A DNA stretch of 64,000 bases from contig CAJYLV010000022.1 of assembly GCA_913776255.1 (NCBI GenBank), positions 25,254 to 89,253 on the forward strand. The letters run 5' to 3'. The notes beneath the pieces are model-generated. The model saw nothing but the letters and a program-made list of their open reading frames with translations. It had not been told where the DNA came from and made no database searches. The first letter of the stretch is position 1. The number at the start of each line of letters is the position of its first letter. Position numbers and translations under genes: made by a program. This document shows, piece after piece, positions 9,739 to 20,529 of this stretch. The DNA comes from an uncultured Sphingomonas sp. (GTDB lineage Bacteria; Pseudomonadota; Alphaproteobacteria; Sphingomonadales; Sphingomonadaceae).

Positions 9739-11199
9739 GTGCGGCGCGTGTTGCTCTTATTCGTGCTGCTCGCTGCCGGATGCGCGCGGCAGCAGCCCTC
9801 CCCTGCCCCGCCGCGCGTCGAGAGCGCGATCGCGCCCTTTCCCGACCAGACCTCGACGATCGTCGTGCCGGTGACGGCGCGGCTCGACCAGCTCGAGCGC
9901 GGGCTCGACAGGCGTACGCCCCGCGTGCTGTGGACGATCGACGAGCATCGCGACACATGCGTCAGGGGCAAGCGCGTCGACCTCGGGATCGGCAAGGTCA
10001 AGGTGACCCCCGACCTCGGCTGCCGGCTGGTCGGGCAGGTGACGCGCGGGGCGATCCGCGTGTCCGGGCGCGGCGAGCGGCTCGACATCACCATGCCCGT
10101 CTCCGCGGTCATCCATGTCCGCGACATCGGCGGCGTGCTCGGCGAGACCGTGACCGCCCGCGCGATGGTCCACGCCACCGGCAAGCTGGCGATCGTCGGC
10201 AACTGGCAACCGCGCGCGACGCTCGACCTCGCCTATGACTGGCGCGAGCCGCCGGGGATCGATATCGCGGGGCAGCGGATCACCTTCACCAGCCGCGCCG
10301 ACCAGAAGCTCAGGCGCGTCGTCGCGAAACTGGAGCGCGATTTGCCCGGCGAGGTGGCGAAGCTCGACCTGCGCGGGCAGCTGGACGGCGCGTGGCGCCA
10401 CGGCTTCACGGTGATCGAACTCAGCAAGCGCAATCCGCCGGCGTGGATGCGCGTCGCGCCGCGCGCGCTGGGGGTCGGCGGCTACCGGGTCACCGGGCGC
10501 GACTTGCAACTGACGCTGGCGGCGGAGGCGCTGACGCAGACCTATGTCGGCAAGCGGCCGCCCGACCCGACCCCGATCCCACTCCCGCCGCCATCGCCCG
10601 TGGCCGGGCAGCCGGGATTGCGCTTCTTCATCCCGGTGCTGGCCGATTACGCGCAGCTCGAACCGGTGGTGCTGCGGACGCTGGGCAAGCTGGCCGACAA
10701 AGGCATCTCGCTGACCGGCATCGGCCCGGTCGACGTCCAGTTCGGCAAGGTGACGGTCTATGCCACCGCCAACAACCGGCTCGCGGTGGGCGTCACCGCG
10801 CGCGTGACGCCGCGCGACCGCCGCTTCCCCCCGACGAGCGGCGAGGCGTGGCTGACCGCGCAGCCCTATAATGAGGAGAATTCGCAGCTGGTGCGCGCGC
10901 GCGACGTGCAGCTGGCCGCGGACACCGATTCGGACGCGGTCGACCTGATCGTCAGCCTGCTCGACGCGACGCAGGTCCAGCAGGCGGTCGCGCTGGCCTT
11001 GCAGCACGACTTCGCGCCCGATTATCAGGAGGTGCTCGCCAAGGCGCAGGGCGCGATCGGCGCGCGACAGGAAGGTGACTTCTTCCTGTCGACCGACGTG
11101 ACGCGCGTGACGACCGGGCGGCTGCAGGTGACCGGCGCGGGCCTGTTCCTGCCTGTCCGTGCGGAGGGCGCGGCGCGGATCGCCTATCGGCCGCGGTGA
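9739..11199 (+). CDS. DUF4403 family lipoprotein
   Basis: Lipobox-like LLFVLLAAGCARQ; DUF4403-type sequence (IVVPVTARLDQLERGL). Confidence 0.75.
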   Translation: MRRVLLLFVLLAAGCARQQPSPAPPRVESAIAPFPDQTSTIVVPVTARLDQLERGLDRRTPRVLWTIDEHRDTCVRGKRVDLGIGKVKVTPDLGCRLVGQVTRGAIRVSGRGERLDITMPVSAVIHVRDIGGVLGETVTARAMVHATGKLAIVGNWQPRATLDLAYDWREPPGIDIAGQRITFTSRADQKLRRVVAKLERDLPGEVAKLDLRGQLDGAWRHGFTVIELSKRNPPAWMRVAPRALGVGGYRVTGRDLQLTLAAEALTQTYVGKRPPDPTPIPLPPPSPVAGQPGLRFFIPVLADYAQLEPVVLRTLGKLADKGISLTGIGPVDVQFGKVTVYATANNRLAVGVTARVTPRDRRFPPTSGEAWLTAQPYNEENSQLVRARDVQLAADTDSDAVDLIVSLLDATQVQQAVALALQHDFAPDYQEVLAKAQGAIGARQEGDFFLSTDVTRVTTGRLQVTGAGLFLPVRAEGAARIAYRPR

Positions 11200-11273
11200 G
11201 GGCGCGCCGTCTTGGCTTCTCCGACGGAAGGCGGCTGGAAAAAGTCGGCTTGAAGGTCCCGCCCGCCTCCTTC

Positions 11274-11354
11274 CGTCATCCCGGACTTGATCCGGGATCC
11301 CGCTTCTTACCTTGCCCCGGAAAAGCGGGGCCCCGGATCAAGTCCGGGGCGACG
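11274..11354 (+). repeat. Family B palindromic element, copy B1
   Basis: CGTCATCCCGGACTTGATCCGGGATCCCGCTTCT...AAGCGGGGCCCCGGATCAAGTCCGGGGCGACG. Confidence 0.88.
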
Positions 11355-11379
11355 GCGCGTGGTTGGCGGGTGGACGCTC

Positions 11380-12867
11380 CTAGAAGCCGGCGTAATCCGA
11401 GAAGCGCGTGATCGTCGGGTCGAACTTCAGCACCACCTTGCCGGTCGCGCCGTGGCGCTGCTTGGCGACGATCAGCTCGGCGAGGCCGTAGACGCGCTCC
11501 ATATCGGCGGCCCAGCGCGCGTGATCCTCGAACACCTTGGCTTCGTCGCCTTCCATCGGGCGCTTCGGCTCGCGCTGCGCGGTGTAATAATCCTCGCGGA
11601 ACACGAACCACACCATGTCGGCGTCCTGCTCGATCGACCCCGATTCGCGCAGGTCCGAGAGCATCGGGCGCTTGTCCTCGCGGCTTTCGACCGCACGGCT
11701 GAGCTGCGACAGCGCGAGCACGGGAACGTTCATGTCCTTGGCCAAGGTCTTCAACCCGCGGGAAATCTCCGAGATTTCCTGCACGCGGTTGCCGTCGCCC
11801 TTGCCCGAACCGGTCAGCAGCTGGAGATAGTCGACGACCACCAGCCCGATCTCGTTGTTGTGCCGCCGCTGGAGCCGGCGGACGCGGGTGTGGAGCGAGG
11901 CGATCGTCAGGCCGCCGGTGTCGTCGATGAAGAAGGGCAGCGTCTCCAGCTCGGCCGCCGCCGCCGCGAGCTGCTCGAACTCGGCCTTGCTGATCTTGCC
12001 CATGCGCAGCGCCTCGGAGCTGATCCGCGACTGTTCGGCGAGGATACGCGTCGCGAGCTGGTCGGCGCTCATTTCGAGGCTGAAGAACGCGACCTTCGCG
12101 CCGACCGACTTGGACGGCGGGATGCCGTCGCGCATGTCGCGCATCCAGCGTTGCGCGGCGTTGAAGGCGATGTTGGTGGCCAGCGACGTCTTGCCCATGC
12201 CGGGGCGGCCGGCGAGGATCATCAAGTCGGAATGGTGCATGCCGCCGATCTTGGCGTTGACGGTGTCGAGCCCGGTGGTGACGCCGCTGAGATTCCCGCC
12301 CCAGTTGAGCGCCTTCTCTGCCATCTTGACCGCCATCGTGCTGGCCTGCGCGAAGCTCTTGACGCTGTTCTCGGCCCCGCCGTCGGCGGCGACGCGGTAC
12401 AATTCCTCCTCGGCGGCCTCGATCTGCGCGCGCGGGTTGACCTCCTCGCTGGTGTCCATCGCGCGGTCGACCATCGAATGGCCGACCGAGACGAGCGTGC
12501 GCAGCATCGCGAGATCGTAGATCTGCGTCGCGAACTGCCGCGCGCCGATCAGCCCCGCGCCGGAGCCGGTCAGGCTGGCGAGATAGGCGACCCCGCCCAG
12601 CTCCTTCATCCCCTCGTCCGCCTCGAACATCGGGCGCAGCGTGACGGGGGTGGCGAGCATGTCCTGCGACCGCAGCGACTTGATCGCCGCGAAGATCCGG
12701 CCGTGGACGGGTTCGTAGAAGTGCATCGGCTCCAGCCGGTCGACGATGTCGTCGGCCAGCCGGTTGTCGATCATCATCGCGCCGAGCATCGCGGCCTCCG
12801 CCTCGACGTTGCGGGGCAGATGGACGGGTTCGGCCGAAGCCGGTTGCGGGAATGCCAGAGTCGCCAT
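11380..12867 (-). CDS. dnaB: Replicative DNA helicase DnaB
   Basis: MATLAFPQPASAEPVHLPRNVEAEAAMLGAMMIDN...; ILAGRPGMGKTSLATNIAFNAA Walker A; GLVVVDYLQLL. Confidence 0.96.
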   Translation of the reverse strand: MATLAFPQPASAEPVHLPRNVEAEAAMLGAMMIDNRLADDIVDRLEPMHFYEPVHGRIFAAIKSLRSQDMLATPVTLRPMFEADEGMKELGGVAYLASLTGSGAGLIGARQFATQIYDLAMLRTLVSVGHSMVDRAMDTSEEVNPRAQIEAAEEELYRVAADGGAENSVKSFAQASTMAVKMAEKALNWGGNLSGVTTGLDTVNAKIGGMHHSDLMILAGRPGMGKTSLATNIAFNAAQRWMRDMRDGIPPSKSVGAKVAFFSLEMSADQLATRILAEQSRISSEALRMGKISKAEFEQLAAAAAELETLPFFIDDTGGLTIASLHTRVRRLQRRHNNEIGLVVVDYLQLLTGSGKGDGNRVQEISEISRGLKTLAKDMNVPVLALSQLSRAVESREDKRPMLSDLRESGSIEQDADMVWFVFREDYYTAQREPKRPMEGDEAKVFEDHARWAADMERVYGLAELIVAKQRHGATGKVVLKFDPTITRFSDYAGF

Positions 12868-12951
12868 TTCCCCGGCTATAGCCGATCTGGCCGCGTCGCA
12901 TAACCGGGATCGGCGTTGTCGCGCCGCGACTTCGGCTTTAACGGGACACGG

Positions 12952-13434
12952 ATGGCCGATCCGCGGATCATCGACATCGAACTCGACGAGCGCACGATCC
13001 TGTGGCGCTCGGCCGATATCGAGCAGGAACGGCGGATCGCAATCTTCGACCTGATCGAGGACAATCACTTCGCGCCGCAACGCGAAGCGCCCGACGGCTA
13101 TGCCGGGCCGTACCGCGTCAAGCTGGGCGTCGAGGAAGGGCGGCTGGCGATCCAGATCGCGCGCGAGGACGGCACGCCGCTGGAGACTTTGGTGCTGGGG
13201 CTGGCGCGCTTCCGGCGGCCGATCCGCGACTATTTCGCTATTTGCGATAGTTACTTCCAGGCGATCCGCCAGTCGACGCCGGCGCAGATCGAGACGGTCG
13301 ACATGGCGCGGCGCGGCATCCACAACGACGCCGCCGAGCTGCTGCGCGAGCGGCTGGACGGCAAGATCCATATCGATTTCGACACGGCGCGGCGGCTGTT
13401 CACGCTCATCTGCGTCCTGCACATCAAGGCTTGA
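12952..13434 (+). CDS. UPF0262 family protein
   Basis: MADPRIIDIELDERTILWRSADIEQERRIAIFDLIEDNHF matches the UPF0262 style. Confidence 0.85.
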   Translation: MADPRIIDIELDERTILWRSADIEQERRIAIFDLIEDNHFAPQREAPDGYAGPYRVKLGVEEGRLAIQIAREDGTPLETLVLGLARFRRPIRDYFAICDSYFQAIRQSTPAQIETVDMARRGIHNDAAELLRERLDGKIHIDFDTARRLFTLICVLHIKA

Positions 13435-13444
13435 GTTACGGAAT

Positions 13445-14140
13445 ATGTGGGGTTTGGGACGGCTCGTGCTGGTTCTGGCCGCGTTGGCGCTGGCCGGCGT
13501 GGCGGGGTGGCGGCTCGCGGTGCGCTGGGCGCCGGGGGGCGAAAAATACCCGATGCAGGGCGTCGACGTGTCCGAAAATACCGGCACGATCGTGTGGCCG
13601 GTGCTCAAGGGTGCGTCGGGCGCCCGCTTCGGCTATGCGGTGGCGACGGTCGGTGCCACGACCCGCGACCGCAACTTCCAGGCGAACTGGGACGCGATGG
13701 CGAAGGTCGGACTGAAGCGCGGCGCGGTGCACGTCTTCTCCTTCTGCCAGTCGCCGCGCGTGCAGGGCGACGTGTTCAACACCGTCGTGCCGCGCGACCT
13801 GAAGGCGCTGCCGGCCGCGATCACGTTCGACTATGACGACGCCTGCCCCGACCGGCCGGAGCGCGCCGCGCTGATTGCGGGCGTGCGCGCGATGATCGAG
13901 CGGATCGAGGCGCATATGGGAAAGCCGGTGGTGCTGCGCATCTCCGAGGACGTCGAGGACGATTACCGGCTGACCGAGGCGTTCGACCGCAAATGGTGGG
14001 CGATGGGCAATTTCCTCAAGCCAGGCTATGGCGCGCGGCCGTGGGCGGTGTGGCGCGCCAGCGACATGCGCGGCGTCGACGGGGTCGACGGCCCGGTGGA
14101 TTGGGATGTGGCGACGGAAGGAGCCTTCGAGGATGAATGA
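13445..14140 (+). CDS. Glycoside hydrolase family 25 (lysozyme-like), N-terminal membrane anchor
   Basis: MWGLGRLVLVLAALALAG signal/TM; QGVDVSENTGTIVWPVLKGASGARFGYAVATVG. Confidence 0.8.
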   Translation: MWGLGRLVLVLAALALAGVAGWRLAVRWAPGGEKYPMQGVDVSENTGTIVWPVLKGASGARFGYAVATVGATTRDRNFQANWDAMAKVGLKRGAVHVFSFCQSPRVQGDVFNTVVPRDLKALPAAITFDYDDACPDRPERAALIAGVRAMIERIEAHMGKPVVLRISEDVEDDYRLTEAFDRKWWAMGNFLKPGYGARPWAVWRASDMRGVDGVDGPVDWDVATEGAFEDE

Positions 14141-14579
14141 CGCACCCCGGCTGATCGCCGCCGCGCGCGATGCGGCGCGCCATGCCCATGCGCCTTATTC
14201 GCGCTTCGCGGTCGGCGCGGCGGTGCTGCTGACTGACGGCAGCATCGTGACCGGCGCGAATGTTGAGAATGCCAGCTACGGCCTGTCGCTGTGCGCCGAG
14301 ACGGTGGCGATCGCGACCGTCTCCGCACAAGGGCGGTTGCGCGAGGTGGTCGCGGTGGGGGTGATCGGCGGCGCGATGGATGCCGGGGGGGGCGCGCGCG
14401 GCGACGAACCGGTGCGGCCGTGCGGGCGGTGCCGGCAGGTGCTCAACGAGGCGGCGCAGCTCGGCGGGCGCGACCTGGCGGTGCATTGCGCGGGTGCCGA
14501 GGGGGAAAGGGTGGCGAGCTACCGGCTAAGCGAACTGCTGCCCGATGCGTTCGGGCCGGGGGATCTGGGGATTTCGTGA
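14133..14579 (+). CDS. cdd: Cytidine deaminase
   Basis: HAPYSRFAVGAAVLL, GANVENASYGLSLCAET, PCGRCRQVLNE zinc-binding deaminase motifs. Confidence 0.95.
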   Translation: MNDAPRLIAAARDAARHAHAPYSRFAVGAAVLLTDGSIVTGANVENASYGLSLCAETVAIATVSAQGRLREVVAVGVIGGAMDAGGGARGDEPVRPCGRCRQVLNEAAQLGGRDLAVHCAGAEGERVASYRLSELLPDAFGPGDLGIS

Positions 14580-14617
14580 TTCCCGGCAGGTGATTTCTTG
14601 CTTCCTTTTCCGGGCGC

Positions 14618-14661
14618 GGGGGGAGGAGAAGCGGGATCCCGGGTCGAGCCCGGGATGACGG
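14618..14661 (+). repeat. Family B half element (right arm only), copy B6
   Basis: AAGCGGGATCCCGGGTCGAGCCCGGGATGACG. Confidence 0.65.
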
Positions 14662-14692
14662 CAGGGGTTGAGCGGGCGGCAGCCCCGGAAAC

Positions 14693-14825
14693 CGTCGCCC
14701 CTGCGGAGGCAGGGGCCTATCGCTGTATCGTCCGGGCGGAATGGCTGACACAGGCGCCGTCGCCCCTGTGACCAACCGCCCGGCAAAATAGACAGACATG
14801 GGCCCCTGCCTGCGCAGGGGCGACG
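14693..14825 (+). repeat. Family C nested palindromic element, copy C1a
   Basis: CGTCGCCCCTGCGGAGGCAGGGGCCTAT...CATGGGCCCCTGCCTGCGCAGGGGCGACG. Confidence 0.9.
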
Positions 14826-14860
14826 GTATTTTGGGGTGCGCCTCCGACCCTGCCAAGCGT

Positions 14861-14994
14861 CGTCGCCCCTGCGGAGGCAGGGGCCTATGGCTGCATCGTC
14901 CGGATGGAGTGGCTGACACAGGCGCCGCCGCTCCTGTGACCAACCACCCGGCAAAATAGACAGACATGGGCCCCTGCCTGCGCAGGGGCGACCG
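14861..14994 (+). repeat. Family C nested palindromic element, copy C1b (tandem near-duplicate of C1a)
   Basis: Same arms; interior closely matches C1a (GGCTGACACAGGCGCCG.CG.. and GGCAAAATAGACAGACATGGGCCCC). Confidence 0.9.
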
Positions 14995-15010
14995 GCGTTT
15001 TGATTTGGGG

Positions 15011-15094
15011 TGGTGCGGGCGGTCGGACTCGAACCGACATGTATTGCTACGGCAGATTTTGAGTCTGCTGCGTCTACCATTTCGCCACGCCCGC
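15011..15094 (-). tRNA. tRNA-Leu (anticodon CAA)
   Basis: Reverse complement GCGGGCGTGGCGAAATGGTAGACGCAGCAGACTCAAAATCTGCCGTAGCAATACATGTCGGTTCGAGTCCGACCGCCCGCACCA: paired acceptor stem, GCAGA-CTCAAAA-TCTGC anticodon arm, class II variable region, T arm, encoded CCA. Confidence 0.95.
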
Positions 15095-15203
15095 AGCGTG
15101 CGACCGGCGGCGCTATAGGGCAGCAATTCGCCGCTGGCTAGCTGTCGCCGTCTTGACCCATCACCCGCTTAGGCGTCATCGCACATCGCCATAGGAGAGC
15201 TGC

Positions 15204-17132
<1,929 letters not shown>

Positions 17133-17161
17133 AAGCCGGGCAGCTGCCAGTAGCTTACTTT

Positions 17162-17269
17162 CGTCATCCCGAACCCGATCCGCGATCTCTCTTCTTCACC
17201 CAACCGCAAGGGAAGAAGCGGACTCCGGAACAATACTTTCCTGAGCCTGTCGAAGGGTCCGGGGCGACA
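17162..17269 (+). repeat. Degenerate family B element (B8) with an internal insertion
   Basis: CGTCATCCCGAACCCGATCCGCGATC...AAGCGGACTCCGGA[ACAATACTTTCCTGAGCCTGTCGAAGG]GTCCGGGGCGACA. Confidence 0.65.
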
Positions 17270-17328
17270 ATGAAAGTTGGTGCAAAACAGTAACTAGAGT
17301 GTGATGACGTAAAATTGAATATACGGTC

Positions 17329-17405
17329 CGTCATTGCGAGCGTAGCGAAGCAATCTAGGGCGTCATGGTCCGGCCCTGGATTGCTTCGCTACGCTCGCAA
17401 TGACG
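17329..17405 (+). repeat. Family A 77-bp palindromic element, copy A2
   Basis: CGTCATTGCGAGCGTAGCGAAGCAATC...GATTGCTTCGCTACGCTCGCAATGACG. Confidence 0.92.
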
Positions 17406-17448
17406 GATCAAATTGACATCATTATGCTCTAAAACGCAAGGGCGGACG

Positions 17449-18297
17449 ATGGACGATCTGTACGTACTGCGGCTGTCGTGCCGCAACCGGCCGGGACTGG
17501 TGGCGCGCGTCGCCACCTTCCTCGCCGAGCGCGGCGGCGACATCGTGGATGCGCAGCAATTCGACGACCGGCTGAACGAGCGCTTCTTCATGCGCGTCGT
17601 GTTCGCGCTGCCCGGCGCCGACGTGGCGGCGCTGCGCGACGCCTTCGCGCCGGTCGCGAGCGCGATCGGCGCCGACTGGACGCTCCACCCGAAGGCGCGG
17701 CTGCCGCGCGTGCTGTTGATGGTGTCGAAGTTCGACCATTGCCTCGGCGACCTGCTCTATCGCCAGCAAATCGGCGAGCTGCCGATGGCGGTGGTCGGCG
17801 TGGTCGGCAACCATCCGCGCGACGCGCTGACCGTCGATGTCGGCGCGGTGCCGTTCCACCATCTGCCGGTCACGCGCGACACCAAGCCCGCGCAGGAGGC
17901 GGCGGTGCGCGAACTGGTCGAGCAGACGGACGCGGAGCTGGTGGTGCTCGCGCGCTACATGCAGGTGCTGTCCGACGAGATGGCGGCGTGGCTGACGGGG
18001 CGCTGCATCAACATCCACCACAGCTTCCTGCCCGGCTTCAAGGGCGCGAAACCCTATCATCAGGCGCACGAGCGCGGAGTGAAGATGATCGGCGCGACCG
18101 CGCATTACGTCACCGCCGATCTCGACGAGGGGCCGATCATCGTGCAGGACGTCGAGCCGATCGGCCATGCCGACACGCCCGACGATCTGGTCCGCAAGGG
18201 CCGCGACATCGAACGCCGCGTGCTCGCCGAGGCGGTGCGGCTGCACCTCGATGGGCGGGTGCTGCTGAACGGCGGGCGCACGGTGGTTTTTCGCTAG
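17449..18297 (+). CDS. purU: Formyltetrahydrofolate deformylase
   Basis: N-terminal ACT-like domain ([32 protein letters not shown]) plus formyltransferase domain ([36 protein letters not shown]). Confidence 0.95.
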   Translation: MDDLYVLRLSCRNRPGLVARVATFLAERGGDIVDAQQFDDRLNERFFMRVVFALPGADVAALRDAFAPVASAIGADWTLHPKARLPRVLLMVSKFDHCLGDLLYRQQIGELPMAVVGVVGNHPRDALTVDVGAVPFHHLPVTRDTKPAQEAAVRELVEQTDAELVVLARYMQVLSDEMAAWLTGRCINIHHSFLPGFKGAKPYHQAHERGVKMIGATAHYVTADLDEGPIIVQDVEPIGHADTPDDLVRKGRDIERRVLAEAVRLHLDGRVLLNGGRTVVFR

Positions 18298-18359
18298 CGG
18301 CGGGGGGTGACAGCGCCGCGACGTTAGCGCTATCTTGCCGCAAAATGCGGGAGAGAGCG

Positions 18360-19334
18360 ATGGGCGGGTTTCGGCGGGTGGCGTGCGCCATCGGGGCATT
18401 GGCGATGCTGGCGGGGGCGAGCGACGCGCCCGGATCGAACCCGATCATCCGCGACAAGTTCACCGCCGATCCCGCGCCGCTGGTCGTCGGCGACCGGCTG
18501 TACCTGTATGTCGGGCACGACGAAGCGCAGCGCGACGAAATGTTCAACATGAAGGAATGGCTGGTCTACTCGACCACCGACCTCAAACACTGGACCGATC
18601 ACGGCGCGATCATGAAGGTCGCCGACTTCACATGGGCGAAGGCCGACGCCTGGGCGTCGCAGGTCATCCAGAAGAACGGCAAATTCTATTTCTACGCCGC
18701 GGTCGAGCACGACAAGACCCACCCCGGCAAGGCGATCGCGGTGGCGGTGTCCGAGACGCCGACCGGGCCGTTCCGCGATGCCAAGGGCGCGGCGCTGATC
18801 ACCAACGAGATGACGCCGAAGGGCACGCACAGCTGGGAAGACATCGACCCAACCGTGCTGACCGACGATGACGGGACGACGTGGATCGCCTGGGGCAACC
18901 GGCAATGTTATATTGCGAAGCTCAAGCCCAACATGATCGAGATCGACGGCCCGATCACCGAGATCACCCCGCCGCATTTCGAGGAAGGGCCGTGGCTGCA
19001 CAAGCGCGGCAAGCTCTACTACCTGACCTATGCCTCGCTCGACCGCAGCAAGCATCGCGACGAGAAGATATCCTATTCCACCGCGCCGTCGATCACGGGG
19101 CCGTGGACCTATCGCGGCGAGCTGACCGGATCGGGCAAGTACAGCTTCACGATCCACCCCGGCATCGTCGAGTATAAGAAGAACTGGTATCTGTTCCTGC
19201 ACAATGCGACGGTGGCGATCGGCGATCTGAACGGCGCGATCGGGCGGCGCGCGGTGACGGTCGAGCATCTCTACTACAATCCCGACGGCACGATGAAGCC
19301 GGTGGTACAGACCGAGGCCGGCGTGTCGCGCTAG
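18360..19334 (+). CDS. Glycoside hydrolase family 43 (secreted arabinofuranosidase/xylosidase-like)
   Basis: Signal peptide; NPIIRDKFTADPAPLVVGDRLYLYVGHDEA...VYSTTDLKHWTDHG...SWEDIDPTVLTDDDGTTWIAWGN; alternative in-frame ATG at 18345. Confidence 0.87.
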   Translation: MGGFRRVACAIGALAMLAGASDAPGSNPIIRDKFTADPAPLVVGDRLYLYVGHDEAQRDEMFNMKEWLVYSTTDLKHWTDHGAIMKVADFTWAKADAWASQVIQKNGKFYFYAAVEHDKTHPGKAIAVAVSETPTGPFRDAKGAALITNEMTPKGTHSWEDIDPTVLTDDDGTTWIAWGNRQCYIAKLKPNMIEIDGPITEITPPHFEEGPWLHKRGKLYYLTYASLDRSKHRDEKISYSTAPSITGPWTYRGELTGSGKYSFTIHPGIVEYKKNWYLFLHNATVAIGDLNGAIGRRAVTVEHLYYNPDGTMKPVVQTEAGVSR

Positions 19335-19381
19335 GCGCGTCGTCGTCGGCAGAAATGATAACGATAACACAGATGGAGGGA

Positions 19382-20317
19382 ATGATGATGACGGCAAAGG
19401 CCCGGTCGCTGGCGCTGCTTGGCGCGATCGCGCTCGGCACGCTCGCGATGCCGGCGACGGCGCAGCAGGACAAGATGACGCCGATCGCGACCCCGGCGCA
19501 GCCGGATGCGATCACGCTCGACACCGGGCCGTTGCCCGATGCGCCCAACAAGGAAGCGTGGCACCGCCAATATGGCAGCACCTTCACGCGCAACGTGACG
19601 GTGGCGACGCTGACCCCGTTCCTCCCCGCCCCCGGCACCGCGACCGGCGCGGCGGTGGTGGTGGCGCCCGGCGGCGGGTTCCGCACATTGTCGATGGAGA
19701 ATGAGGGCTGGGATGTCGCCAAGGCGCTCGCCAGGCGCGGCGTCGCCGCGTTCGTGCTCAAATACCGGCTGAACCAGACCCCCGCCGACATGCCGGGGTT
19801 CGAGAAGTCGATGGCGGAGATCTTCGGCGGCGCCGCGCCGCGCCCGCGCGTCGATCCGACCGCGATGACCGCGCGGCTCGGCCCGCAGATCGCCGATGCG
19901 CGCGCCGCCTTCGCGCTGATCCGGCGCCGCGCCGCGGAGTGGAAGGTCGACCCCGACCGGATCGGGATGATCGGCTTCTCGGCCGGCGCGATGCTGACGA
20001 TGGCGACGACGCTCGCCGGGCAGGACGCCAAGCCGGCCTTCGTCGCCGACATCTACGGCCCGCTCGGCGCGGTCGACGTCCCCGCCGATGCGCCACCGCT
20101 GTTCATCGCGCTGGCGGCGGACGATCCGTTCTTCGCCAATGACGGCATCGGGCTGGTCGACAAATGGCGCGCGGCGAAGCGGCCGGTCGAGTTCCACCTC
20201 TACGAACAGGGCGGGCACGGCTTCGGCATGTACCAGAAGCCGACGACCAGCACCGGGTGGTTCGACTCCTACGTCCGCTGGCTGGGGATGCACGGGCTGC
20301 TGGCGAAGAAGAAGTAA
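19382..20317 (+). CDS. Secreted alpha/beta hydrolase (carbohydrate esterase / BD-FAE-like)
   Basis: Signal peptide; VVVAPGGGFRTLSMENEGWDVAKALARRG and GMIGFSAGAMLTMA (G-x-S-x-G nucleophile); several in-frame ATGs from 19355. Confidence 0.82.
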   Translation: MMMTAKARSLALLGAIALGTLAMPATAQQDKMTPIATPAQPDAITLDTGPLPDAPNKEAWHRQYGSTFTRNVTVATLTPFLPAPGTATGAAVVVAPGGGFRTLSMENEGWDVAKALARRGVAAFVLKYRLNQTPADMPGFEKSMAEIFGGAAPRPRVDPTAMTARLGPQIADARAAFALIRRRAAEWKVDPDRIGMIGFSAGAMLTMATTLAGQDAKPAFVADIYGPLGAVDVPADAPPLFIALAADDPFFANDGIGLVDKWRAAKRPVEFHLYEQGGHGFGMYQKPTTSTGWFDSYVRWLGMHGLLAKKK

Positions 20318-20327
20318 GCGCGACCGC

Positions 20328-20459
20328 CGTCGCCCCTGCGCAGGCAGGGGCCTATGTCTGTATCGTCGCGCAGACGGTCCGACACAGCAGCCAGCCAACA
20401 TGTGTCAGAGGTCTCGACAAACGCGACAGTCATGGGCCCCTGCCTTCGCAGGGGCGACG
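20328..20459 (+). repeat. Family C nested palindromic element, copy C2
   Basis: CGTCGCCCCTGCGCAGGCAGGGGCCTATGTCTGT...GACACAG..TGTGTC...CATGGGCCCCTGCCTTCGCAGGGGCGACG. Confidence 0.9.
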
Positions 20460-20529
20460 GTTTCGGTGGCGAGTGGACGATGACCCGGCCGCCGGTATCG
20501 CCCCTGCCCTCGAAGGGGCGACGTGGCCG

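Noticed and set aside
14693-14994. C1a/C1b considered as a CRISPR-like repeat pair
   Set aside because: Only two long imperfect copies, no regular short repeats or spacers and no cas genes.
15011-15094. tRNA-Leu as an integrated-island attachment site
   Set aside because: No integrase, no duplicated tRNA 3' end and flanking genes are core; only repeats accumulate there.
14443-15126. 227-aa minus-strand ORF (and 184-aa frame) over the repeats
   Set aside because: Translation is made from the palindromic repeats (LRRQGPMSVYFAG repeated) and runs through the tRNA gene; not a real protein.
20499-20523. Small hairpin TCGCCCCTGCCCTCGAAGGGGCGA as an independent element
   Set aside because: Probably a truncated family C arm adjacent to C2; too short to call separately.
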